From UBA4416 sp038327195 (GTDB taxonomy: Bacteria > Bacteroidota > Bacteroidia > B-17B0 > Aurantibacillaceae), in the NCBI GenBank assembly GCA_038327195.1, contig JBBQKU010000012.1:41907-105906 (forward strand): 64,000 nt of DNA, in the 5' to 3' direction. The position numbers and the translations under genes were made by a program. The notes below the pieces were generated by a model. It had not been told where the DNA came from and made no database searches. It saw nothing but the letters and a program-made list of their open reading frames with translations. Shown here one piece after another: positions 8,745 through 16,284 of this stretch. Position 1 is the stretch's first letter. The number at the start of each line of letters is the position of its first letter.

Positions 8745-8781
8745 TCCTTTTTTTTAAATTCTTAAAGGACTATTAAGAATT
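8743..8781 (+). promoter_or_regulatory. two overlapping stem-loops, attenuator-like
   Basis: Hairpin A pairs 8743-8750 with 8764-8771 (8 bases, perfect). Hairpin B pairs 8757-8765 with 8773-8781 (9 bases, perfect). They share bases 8764-8765, and each uses the other's loop or arm, so both cannot form fully at once. They begin inside the stop codon of the short-protein gene and precede a lipoprotein gene by about 70 bases. There is no long T run, so a simple terminator is less likely than a processing or control site. Confidence 0.35.
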
Positions 8782-8850
8782 ATTTGACTTCAATTATTTT
8801 ATTATTCTGCATCTTCATTATTATGAGGTGTTAAAAACCAATTTTTATTT

Positions 8851-9249
8851 ATGATTAATTTTAAAATTAGTGCAATCGTTTTAATTATTTTTTGTTTTGT
8901 ATCATGCAAAAAAGAAGCTGGACCAGGTGGAAAAGCAAATATTAAAGGAAAAGTTTATGTGAAAAATTACGACCCTTCGTTTACTATTTTATTAAGCGAA
9001 TATTATGAGCAAGGCGAAAACGTATATATTACTTATGGTGATGAAACTACAGTTGGAGATAATATAAAAACATCCTATGATGGTTCCTTCATTTTTCCAT
9101 ATATGAGAGTAGGAAAGTACAAAGTTTGGGCAATATCAAAGGATTCTTCATCTGCAGATCCAGCAGCAACAAAAGCTATGATTCAAGAAATTGAAATAAA
9201 GGATAGAAAAGGCAATGTTAATTTACCGGATATAATTATTCTAAAATAA
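8851..9249 (+). CDS. lipoprotein, carboxypeptidase-regulatory-like fold
   Basis: This 132-residue lipoprotein has its likely lipidated cysteine at residue 19 (FCFVSCKK). The mature part has one Ig-like sandwich with A-N-I-K-G-K-V-Y-V-K-N-Y-D-P, GDETTVGD and M-R-V-G-K-Y-K-V-W. It is a paralogue of the protein encoded at 5519-5923 on the opposite strand, sharing the order of all these motifs. It sits between two DUF2490/short-protein modules and 8 bases before the second DUF2490 gene. It probably faces the periplasm or cell surface. Partner and function are unknown. Confidence 0.75.
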   Translation: MINFKISAIVLIIFCFVSCKKEAGPGGKANIKGKVYVKNYDPSFTILLSEYYEQGENVYITYGDETTVGDNIKTSYDGSFIFPYMRVGKYKVWAISKDSSSADPAATKAMIQEIEIKDRKGNVNLPDIIILK

Positions 9250-9257
9250 ATTGAATC

Positions 9258-9950
9258 ATGAAAATAATTTATCTAAAAATATTGAATGTGATTTTTATTT
9301 TAATCACGTTAACAAGTCAAAGTCAAAAAGTATTTAAAGATGCAGGAATGTGGAATACCTTGTCTTTTAAACATAAAATAAATAAAAAACTTGCATTACT
9401 TTTTACAGAAGAATTTAGAGTAAAAGAAAATTTTACACAAGTAAACTTAACTTACAGTGAATTTGGACTTGAATATACTTATAATAAAAATGTAAAAACT
9501 TCTATAGTTTACCGTGCAATTCAAAAGTTTCAATATGATAATCCATTAAGTTATAGAAACAGGATGCAATGGGACATTGGTTTGAAGAAGAATATTGGTA
9601 AATATGGAATAAACTATCGACATCGATTGCAAGGAGAAGTAAAGGATTATTATACGAGTGAAAATGGACATTATAGAGAATGGTTTTCTCGCCATAAAAT
9701 TGGTGCGAAATATGAAATAAATGATAAATGGTCTATTGCTATTTCTGGTGAATATCGTTTGCAGTTGAGCGATCCTAGAAGTCCTGAATACAATCGTGGT
9801 TTTCATAGACAACGATATCAGGCTGGTTTTACCTACAAAATAAACAATAAACAAGATTTTGGAATGTATTATTTATATCAAAATGAGTTTGCAATACAAA
9901 ATTTAACAGATATTTACATTATTGGTGTAGAATATTCGATTGAATTTTAA
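9258..9950 (+). CDS. DUF2490 outer-membrane barrel protein
   Basis: This 230-residue protein is a second DUF2490 member, with a signal peptide ending near SQSQ. It shows D-A-G-M-W-N at the mature start, R-N-R-M-Q-W-D-I-G, W-F-S-R-H-K-I-G-A-K-Y and a C-terminal strand V-E-Y-S-I-E-F ending in phenylalanine. The many amphipathic strands fit a small barrel. It is followed by a short acidic protein gene after 23 bases, as the first DUF2490 gene is. It is distant enough from the copy at 7743-8432 that the duplication looks old. Confidence 0.8.
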   Translation: MKIIYLKILNVIFILITLTSQSQKVFKDAGMWNTLSFKHKINKKLALLFTEEFRVKENFTQVNLTYSEFGLEYTYNKNVKTSIVYRAIQKFQYDNPLSYRNRMQWDIGLKKNIGKYGINYRHRLQGEVKDYYTSENGHYREWFSRHKIGAKYEINDKWSIAISGEYRLQLSDPRSPEYNRGFHRQRYQAGFTYKINNKQDFGMYYLYQNEFAIQNLTDIYIIGVEYSIEF

Positions 9951-9973
9951 AAAATAGAATATCTTTGCTTTAA

Positions 9974-10282
9974 TTGAAAAACTATACAACATATTTTTTA
10001 TTTTTCATTTGTCTTTCTGGTTTGCTATGCATTTCATTTAATTCAACTTTTAAATTATTGAAACAATCTGTTTCTGTTGTATTAAACGAATCGAATTTTG
10101 ACGATTTAGAAGATGAGGATGAAGCTGAAAAAAAAGAAATTGAAGAAGACTATGATCTAAATTCTAACTTCGAGACTTTAGATTATTTATATTTCTTTCA
10201 AAACAAAACAGACTTAAATCCTTTTGAAGCTAAATTAGTTTCAATGATTAAAAATATTCAAAGCCCTCCTCCAAAAATTTAA
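9974..10282 (+). CDS. short acidic single-TM protein, C-terminal SPPPKI
   Basis: This 102-residue protein begins with TTG. I accept that start because it gives the same N-terminus as the paralogue at 8442-8744 (MK, short polar stretch, then a hydrophobic segment at residues 5-22), and no ATG lies nearby in frame before the hydrophobic part. A strongly acidic block follows (FDDLEDEDEAEKKEIEEDYD), then aromatic residues, and the end is I-Q-S-P-P-P-K-I. It directly precedes the first SulP transporter gene (71 bases). Family and function are unknown. Confidence 0.65.
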   Translation: MKNYTTYFLFFICLSGLLCISFNSTFKLLKQSVSVVLNESNFDDLEDEDEAEKKEIEEDYDLNSNFETLDYLYFFQNKTDLNPFEAKLVSMIKNIQSPPPKI

Positions 10283-10353
10283 TTATTTAAATTGTTTGTA
10301 TTTAAAATAATACAGACTCATTTTTAATAATTAATATTTAATTCAAAAAAAGT

Positions 10354-11877
10354 ATGTTTCAAAAAAATTTATTTGCTGATATTAAGGCAGGTGTTGTTGT
10401 GTTTTTAGTGGCTTTACCATTATGTTTAGGGATTGCGATGGCATGTAAGGTGCCATTATTTTCCGGAATCATTGCAGGTGTAATTGGTGGTGTTTTGGTT
10501 ACAGTTTTTAGTGGCTCAAAATATAGTGTTTCTGGCCCAGCCGCAGGTCTAACAGCAATTGTGTTAGCCTCAATTACTCAGTTAGGAAGTTACCAAGCTT
10601 TTTTAGCTGCAGTTGTATTTGCTGGGGTTTTTCAATTAGTACTAGGATTATTAAAGGCTGGTTCTATTGGGAATTATATTCCAAATGCCGTAATAAAAGG
10701 AATGTTAGCTGGTATCGGAATTATTTTAATTATCAAACAAATTCCTCATTTATTTGGATATGATAAAGACCCAGAAGGTGATGAACAATTTATTCAATTA
10801 GATGGAGAAAATTCGTTTACAGAATTGGTTCATATGATTAATTTTATTACACCAGGTGCTATAGTTATTGGTATAGTTTCAATTATTATTTTGATTATAG
10901 CTGAAAAACCGTTTTATAAAAAAGATAAAATTTTATCTAATTTACCCGGACCACTTTTAGCTGTTGTGTTTGGTATTTTGCTAACAATAGCATTTAAAGG
11001 ATATCCTTTTTTAACAATAGACCCTATGCACCTAGTTAATTTACCTATTATTTCCTCAATTTCTGACCTACAAACAAATTTATTTTTTCCTGATTTTAGT
11101 TTTATTACTAATAGTAAATTTTGGATGATAGTTTTCACACTCGCTATTGTGGCAAGTTTAGAAACCTTATTAGGTATAGAAGCTGTTGATAAATTAGACC
11201 CTGATAAAAACGAATCAAATACCAATAAAGAGTTACTAGCACAAGGAATAGGGAATATTGCTTGTGGTTTTATTGGTGGCTTGCCTGTTACTTCTGTTAT
11301 TGTAAGAAGCTCTGCAAACATAAATTCTGGTGCTAAATCAAAATTATCAGCTATTATTCATGCATCGTTGTTATTAGTAAGTGTATTGCTTTTGCCAAAT
11401 TTATTAGCCCTAATTCCTAACGCTTGTCTTGCTGCAATTTTAATAATGACAGGTTTTAAATTAACCAAACTCGCTATTTTTAAAGAGCAATGGAAATTTG
11501 GAATTGAACAATTCTTACCATTTGTAATTACTATTATTGTTATGCTTGTTACAGATTTATTAAAAGGAGTATGTGCAGGTTTAATTATTGCAATTATTTA
11601 TATAATTAGAGATAATATTAAATCTTCATTTGATTCCACTAGCGAGATAATGAATGGACAATTATATTATTTGATAAAATTACCACAACAAGTTACTTTT
11701 TTCAATAAAGGTTATTTAATTAATTTTTTTAGAGAAATAAAGCCGAATAGTAAAGTAATAATTGATGGAACAATCAATAAAAAAATGAATAGAGATTCAA
11801 AAGATGTTATTTCAAACTTCATTGAATCGGCTAATAAAAGAAAAGTAGAAATAGAACTTATAAAATATAAAAAATAA
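10354..11877 (+). CDS. SulP family anion transporter, likely bicarbonate
   Basis: This 507-residue protein has the SLC26/SulP layout: a membrane domain over roughly residues 1-395 and a STAS domain at about 415-505. The SulP hallmark SGPAAG lies at residues 60-65, and a conserved ASLETLLGIEAVDKLDP block sits mid-protein. Members move sulfate, bicarbonate or other anions, and BicA-type members import bicarbonate with sodium. The carbonic anhydrase gene begins 2 bases after the stop, which argues strongly for bicarbonate as substrate. The direction and coupling ion cannot be read from sequence alone. It is co-transcribed with the anhydrase up to the hairpins at 12528-12610. Confidence 0.92.
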   Translation: MFQKNLFADIKAGVVVFLVALPLCLGIAMACKVPLFSGIIAGVIGGVLVTVFSGSKYSVSGPAAGLTAIVLASITQLGSYQAFLAAVVFAGVFQLVLGLLKAGSIGNYIPNAVIKGMLAGIGIILIIKQIPHLFGYDKDPEGDEQFIQLDGENSFTELVHMINFITPGAIVIGIVSIIILIIAEKPFYKKDKILSNLPGPLLAVVFGILLTIAFKGYPFLTIDPMHLVNLPIISSISDLQTNLFFPDFSFITNSKFWMIVFTLAIVASLETLLGIEAVDKLDPDKNESNTNKELLAQGIGNIACGFIGGLPVTSVIVRSSANINSGAKSKLSAIIHASLLLVSVLLLPNLLALIPNACLAAILIMTGFKLTKLAIFKEQWKFGIEQFLPFVITIIVMLVTDLLKGVCAGLIIAIIYIIRDNIKSSFDSTSEIMNGQLYYLIKLPQQVTFFNKGYLINFFREIKPNSKVIIDGTINKKMNRDSKDVISNFIESANKRKVEIELIKYKK

Positions 11878-11879
11878 TT

Positions 11880-12518
11880 ATGGACAAAGCATATCAAAAA
11901 TTAATAGATGGGAATAGGCGTTTTGCAATGACAAAAAAATTTGATGACCCTGAATATTTTAAGAAATTATCCTTGGGACAAAAACCAGATTATTTATGGA
12001 TTGGCTGTAGTGATAGCCGTGTACCAGCAAATGAAGTAACAAGTACTGAAAGTGGTGAAATGTTTGTGCACCGTAATATTGCAAATTTAGTAGTTCATAC
12101 CGATTTAAATTTATTAAGTGTCTTAGAATACGCTGTTAAAGTATTAGAAGTAAAGCATATTATTGTTTGCGGACATTATGGTTGTGGTGGTGTTAGAGCT
12201 GCAATGACAAGCAAATCATTTGGCTTAGTTGACAACTGGTTACGAAACATTAAGGATGTTTATAATAAAAATGTTGTTGAATTAAATGCAATTAATAATG
12301 AAGATAAACGAATTGATCGTTTAACAGAATTAAATGTGATTGAGCAAGTAAAAAATTTGGCAAAAACTACTATCATTCAAGAAGCTTGGAAACAAAGAAA
12401 AAGTGAGCTTCATTTACATGGTTGGGTTTATGGAATTAATAGTGGACTTATAACAGATTTAAATGTGATACATGATGAAACAGGAGATTTAGACCCTATT
12501 TATAGGCATGAATTTTAA
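11880..12518 (+). CDS. can: beta-class carbonic anhydrase
   Basis: This 212-residue enzyme interconverts CO2 and bicarbonate. It shows all beta-class active-site residues: Cys43, Asp45 and Arg47 in the C-S-D-S-R motif, and His99 and Cys102 in the G-H-Y-G-C-G-G motif. Cys43, His99 and Cys102 bind zinc, while Asp45 and Arg47 form the catalytic dyad. Length is normal for E. coli Can-like enzymes. It has no signal peptide, so it acts in the cytoplasm. The gene is 2 bases from the SulP gene, so imported bicarbonate could be converted at once, or CO2 trapped. Confidence 0.96.
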   Translation: MDKAYQKLIDGNRRFAMTKKFDDPEYFKKLSLGQKPDYLWIGCSDSRVPANEVTSTESGEMFVHRNIANLVVHTDLNLLSVLEYAVKVLEVKHIIVCGHYGCGGVRAAMTSKSFGLVDNWLRNIKDVYNKNVVELNAINNEDKRIDRLTELNVIEQVKNLAKTTIIQEAWKQRKSELHLHGWVYGINSGLITDLNVIHDETGDLDPIYRHEF

Positions 12519-12527
12519 TTAATAAAA

Positions 12528-12610
12528 AACTAACTATTTGTTTAAATAATTAGTTCAAAATTTTAGTTATTGTAAAAAAAGTTAATAATTCTTGAATTAT
12601 TAACTTTTTT
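12528..12610 (+). terminator. tandem hairpins after SulP/carbonic anhydrase
   Basis: The first stem pairs 12528-12539 with 12544-12555 (12 bases, one mismatch). The second pairs 12575-12590 with 12595-12610 (16 bases, perfect, 4-base loop) and its right arm ends in six T, as in an intrinsic terminator. It probably ends or attenuates the transcript that carries SulP and the anhydrase, although same-strand genes resume 31 bases later. Confidence 0.7.
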
Positions 12611-12641
12611 CTGTTTTTATGACTACCTTTATGTACTGAAA

Positions 12642-12998
12642 ATGAAAATTAATAAGTCCGCATATTTTTCAATTTTTTTCTTACTATGTTTTATTACATC
12701 GTTTGGTGCTAAAACATTACAAAATCTAAATACCAATACTTCTTTTAAAAAGTTTAATACTAAAGAATTAGATGTTGTTTCTAATAAATATGACAAAACT
12801 TCAAGTAGTAGTGATTTTTTATTTGAAGAAAATGAAAATGAAGTTGAAGATGGCTTAGGCTTACAAGCATTTATTTTACCCTATTTCATTACCTATTTTC
12901 AATATGAGGTTTTAAAACCTCAAACTATTTTCGCCAATCCTTTGGCAGAAAAACTAAAAAATCCCATTTATATTGCGGTTTGTAATTTCCGAATTTGA
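12642..12998 (+). CDS. short secreted or single-TM protein upstream of second SulP
   Basis: I recognise no family in this 118-residue protein. It has a signal-peptide-like N-terminus (FSIFFLLCFITSFGA), a serine-rich linker, an acidic patch (FEENENEVEDG) around residues 65-77, and then a hydrophobic aromatic stretch (FILPYFITYFQYEV). The plan of hydrophobic start, acidic middle and hydrophobic tail resembles the proteins at 8442 and 9974, and all three stand before inorganic-carbon genes. It lacks the proline-rich C-terminus of the other two. Similarity beyond the general layout is weak. Confidence 0.6.
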   Translation: MKINKSAYFSIFFLLCFITSFGAKTLQNLNTNTSFKKFNTKELDVVSNKYDKTSSSSDFLFEENENEVEDGLGLQAFILPYFITYFQYEVLKPQTIFANPLAEKLKNPIYIAVCNFRI

Positions 12999-13012
12999 TT
13001 TTTTTAATTCCA

Positions 13013-13107
13013 CCTACTTATATTTTGTAGGCTATTAGCTTAACCAATAAGCTTTTTATCACAAATTACCTTCTAGTTATTTGTGAAAGCAGTTTTAATA
13101 TTGCTTT
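13013..13107 (+). promoter_or_regulatory. leader with four consecutive stem-loops before second SulP
   Basis: Four small stem-loops stand head to tail: 13013-13017 with 13027-13031; 13037-13042 with 13048-13053, followed by a T run; 13059-13066 with 13079-13086; and 13086-13091 with 13102-13107. All arms are perfect and 5-8 bases long. The second could be a terminator for the short gene upstream. The series ends 30 bases before the SulP start, so a structured leader RNA is possible. The stems are short, and the base composition makes chance pairing a real alternative. Confidence 0.35.
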
Positions 13108-13137
13108 TATAGAATTAAATTAATTAAATAAGAAATC

Positions 13138-14790
13138 ATGACAAACAAAAATCAAAAACGATACATACCTGCTGATGGATTAGCAGGATTAAAAGAAAAT
13201 TTTTCAAAAGATGCTCTATCAGGATTTCTAGTATTCCTATTAGCATTACCACTAAGTTTAGGTATTGCAAAGGCATCTGATTTTCCAGCAATTTTCGGAT
13301 TAGTATCAGCTATCATTGGCGGAGTTGTGGTTAGCTTTTTTGCTGGTTCTCGTCTAACCATTAAAGGTCCTGCTGCTGGTTTAATTGCGATTTGTGGTGG
13401 AGCTATTGCTGCTTTTGGTGGTGGAGATACAGGTTGGCATTTAGCATTAGGTGCTATTGTGGTTGCTGGTATCGTTCAAATATTATTTGGAGTATTTAAA
13501 TTAGGAAAATTAGCCGATTTTTTTCCTGGAGCTGCTATCCACGGTATGCTTGCCGCCATTGGAATTATCATTATGTCAAAACAAATACATACGTTATTAG
13601 GTATTGATCCTAAGTTTTTAAAAGGGAAAGAACCTTTAGAATTATTAGCCATGATTCCAGAAAGTATTATGCATGAAAATGCACATATTGCTGAAATAGG
13701 AATTGCTTGCTTGTTAATATTAATAGGAATGAGTTTTGTGAAACACCAAAAATTAAAAAAGATACCAGCTCCTTTAATTGTATTAATTGTTGCTATTCCT
13801 TTAGGGATTGTTTTAAACATTAAAACTGATGGGGCAATTTCTAATTTCTCTTTAGTTAAAATTGGAAGTATTTTTGAATCTTTCACAAACGGTTCAGTTA
13901 TGAAAGGTGATTTTGTGAGTAGAGGTATTTTGAATGCAGATTTTTCAGCATTAAGTTCTCATGCTGGTGATTTTGCAATGTATGTTGTTTTATTTGCGTT
14001 AATTGGTAGTTTAGAATCATTATTGACCGCTAAAGCAATTGATGGCAGTGATCCATATAAACGCAAATCAGACTTTAATAAAGATTTAGTAGCTGTAGGT
14101 TTAGGGAACACAATTGCTGGCTTATTAGGTGCATTACCTATGATTAGTGAAGTTGCTCGTAGTTCGGCAAACGTTGGTAATGGTGCAAGAACACGTTGGG
14201 CTAATTTTTTCCATGGCTTATTTTTATTATTAGCAGTTTTAGTAGCTGTTCCAATTATTGAAATGATACCAAATGCTGCTTTAGCGGCCATGTTAACTTT
14301 TGTTGGATTTAGACTTGCTCATCCAAAAGAATTTATTCATATGTTTCATATTGGTAAATCACAATTTGTTGTTTTTACAGCTACTGTTGTTGTAACATTA
14401 GCTACTGATTTATTGGTTGGAGTTGGAACAGGTATTCTGTTGGAAATTATTGTTAATTTGATAAATGGTGCTTCTATTAATAATTTGTTTAAATCTAATA
14501 TCGTTTTAACAAAACAAAATGAAGAAGACTATACCTTGACAGTAAATGGTGGTTTAATGTTTACTAACATTTTAGGTTTTAAAAAAGTATTTGCAACATT
14601 ACCTCAAGGTAAAAACATTACAATTGACGTTAGCGCTGCTAAAATAGTTGATCATACATCTATTTTAACTTTAAATAGTTTAGTTGAAGATTACAAAGAT
14701 GATGGTGGAACTATTAAAGTTGAGGGCTTTGAAAATCACAAACAACTTGGGCACGCTGCTACATCAACGCGAGTTTTGAAATTGAGCTAA
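13138..14790 (+). CDS. SulP family anion transporter, likely bicarbonate (second copy)
   Basis: This 550-residue SulP protein has a membrane domain over about residues 25-440 and a STAS domain at roughly 455-545. The hallmark is KGPAAG with Gly77-Gly81, and the mid-protein block reads GSLESLLTAKAIDGSDP, a common form in bacterial bicarbonate/sulfate SulP members. It differs clearly from the copy at 10354-11877, so the two are not a recent duplication and may differ in affinity or coupling. Hairpins flank the gene on both sides, so its expression may be set separately. Bicarbonate as substrate is inferred from the neighbours. Confidence 0.92.
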   Translation: MTNKNQKRYIPADGLAGLKENFSKDALSGFLVFLLALPLSLGIAKASDFPAIFGLVSAIIGGVVVSFFAGSRLTIKGPAAGLIAICGGAIAAFGGGDTGWHLALGAIVVAGIVQILFGVFKLGKLADFFPGAAIHGMLAAIGIIIMSKQIHTLLGIDPKFLKGKEPLELLAMIPESIMHENAHIAEIGIACLLILIGMSFVKHQKLKKIPAPLIVLIVAIPLGIVLNIKTDGAISNFSLVKIGSIFESFTNGSVMKGDFVSRGILNADFSALSSHAGDFAMYVVLFALIGSLESLLTAKAIDGSDPYKRKSDFNKDLVAVGLGNTIAGLLGALPMISEVARSSANVGNGARTRWANFFHGLFLLLAVLVAVPIIEMIPNAALAAMLTFVGFRLAHPKEFIHMFHIGKSQFVVFTATVVVTLATDLLVGVGTGILLEIIVNLINGASINNLFKSNIVLTKQNEEDYTLTVNGGLMFTNILGFKKVFATLPQGKNITIDVSAAKIVDHTSILTLNSLVEDYKDDGGTIKVEGFENHKQLGHAATSTRVLKLS

Positions 14791-14803
14791 GGCTCTGAAA
14801 ATC

Positions 14804-14879
14804 CTTGCTAAGTTTCAACTAATTAAGTGTTACTTTATTCCATAATTTTTTAGCACTAGTTAAGTTAAAACTTAGCAAG
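14804..14879 (+). repeat. long imperfect inverted repeat between SulP and porin genes
   Basis: Arms of 26 bases at 14804-14829 and 14854-14879 pair with about five mismatches, and the outer 12 bases are perfect. The loop is 24 bases and T-rich. It fills much of the gap after the second SulP gene. It could be a terminator or processing hairpin, or a small mobile inverted-repeat element. No T run directly follows the right arm. Confidence 0.55.
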
Positions 14880-14912
14880 ACCATTTTATTAAACATTTTT
14901 AAAAAATTAATT

Positions 14913-16253
14913 ATGAAAAACATAATAATAGTAATAATAGTTTTATTCATTTCAATAAATGGATTTGCCCAATTACCAAGTGTAAGATTTAAAGATGGCC
15001 TAAAAATTTATCTGAGTGATGATAGTGTTCGTTATATTAAAGGTACAGGTTTAGCACAAGTATGGTTAAGATATAATGATAATAATCCTGGTTCCACAAT
15101 ATATGGTACTCCAAAAAAAGAAACATTTGATGTTGGTTTAAGGCGGGTAAGATATCAAATCATGGGACAAGTTAATAAAAAGACTTTTTTCTATACTCAA
15201 TTTGGTATTAATAGTTTTAATAGCTTATCCGCAAGAAAATCTCCTTTATTTTTTCATGATGTTACTGCAGAATACAGCGTTTTCAAAAATTTTTTAACTG
15301 TAGGAGGAGGTTTAAATGGATGGAATGGAACTTCTCGTTATTCTTCATCAGGTGTAGGTAATATTTTATGTCTCGATTTGCCAGTAATAGAGGAAACAAT
15401 GAATGATGTTACTGACCAATTTGTTAGAAAATTAGGTGTTTATGCTAAAGGGAAAATTAAGAGATTTGACTATCGTTTAGCAGCGGCAAACCCTTTTCCT
15501 GTTCAAAATGCGCTAACTACAATTGCAACATTACCTGCAACAGGAACAAATACTGCTTATTATTCTACCAAAGCACCTGAATTGCAATATCAAGGATATT
15601 TTATGTGGCAGTTTTTAGATAAAGAAAGTAATCAATTACCATATATGACTGGATCTTATTTAGGAAAAAAAAGAGTGTTTAATATTGGCTCTGGATTCAC
15701 ATATCAAAAAAATGCAATGTGGTACAGAAATGCAATTGGCGATACTATCTCAAAACCATTGCAACAATTTGCAGTTGACGTATTTTTAGATTATTATTTA
15801 AATAAAGAAAAACAAAATGCAGTTACTGCATATTGTGCATTTCTTAACTATGATTTTGGGCCTAATTATATTCGTAATGCAGGGGCAATGAATACCGCAA
15901 ATGGTACAAATAGTTCTGCAAGTTTTAATGGTGCTGGAAATTCTGCACCATTAATAGGAACTGGTCAAGTAATATTTGGACAAGCAGCTTATTTATTTAA
16001 AAAAGATTTATTAGGCAAGGAAGGAACATTGCAACCCTATGTATCTGGATCTTACGCAAGTTATCAAAAGTTAAAAGATCCTGTATTGATTTATAATATC
16101 GGATTGAATTGGATTATGAGTGGACAAAATTCTAAGCTATCTTTAGATTATCAAAGTCGCCCAATTTTCAATACGGATAGTAATGGAGAGATACATGAAA
16201 CTAAAAATGCTAGACGAGGACAAATTGTTTTACAATATCAAATCGCATTTTAA
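14913..16253 (+). CDS. outer-membrane porin, phosphate-selective porin O/P-like
   Basis: This 446-residue protein has a signal peptide (IIIVIIVLFISINGFAQ). The mature protein is full of amphipathic aromatic strands and ends in a barrel-closing strand (GQIVLQYQIAF). The N-terminal L-K-I-Y-L-S-D-D-S-x-R-Y-I-K-G-T-G-L-A-Q-V-W-L-R and the R-R-x-R-Y-Q-I-M-G-Q block fit the porin O/P family of Bacteroidota. Such porins pass small anions. It lies between the second SulP and DabA genes (31 bases from dabA), so letting bicarbonate or another anion through the outer membrane is a reasonable inference. Selectivity cannot be read here. Confidence 0.8.
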   Translation: MKNIIIVIIVLFISINGFAQLPSVRFKDGLKIYLSDDSVRYIKGTGLAQVWLRYNDNNPGSTIYGTPKKETFDVGLRRVRYQIMGQVNKKTFFYTQFGINSFNSLSARKSPLFFHDVTAEYSVFKNFLTVGGGLNGWNGTSRYSSSGVGNILCLDLPVIEETMNDVTDQFVRKLGVYAKGKIKRFDYRLAAANPFPVQNALTTIATLPATGTNTAYYSTKAPELQYQGYFMWQFLDKESNQLPYMTGSYLGKKRVFNIGSGFTYQKNAMWYRNAIGDTISKPLQQFAVDVFLDYYLNKEKQNAVTAYCAFLNYDFGPNYIRNAGAMNTANGTNSSASFNGAGNSAPLIGTGQVIFGQAAYLFKKDLLGKEGTLQPYVSGSYASYQKLKDPVLIYNIGLNWIMSGQNSKLSLDYQSRPIFNTDSNGEIHETKNARRGQIVLQYQIAF

Positions 16254-16284
16254 TTAAAATTTTTTTTATATTAGAAATAAACTT

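Noticed and set aside
9546..9854. 102-codon minus-strand frame within the second DUF2490 gene
   Set aside because: It is a shadow of the plus-strand DUF2490 gene, whose signal peptide and barrel pattern are clear.
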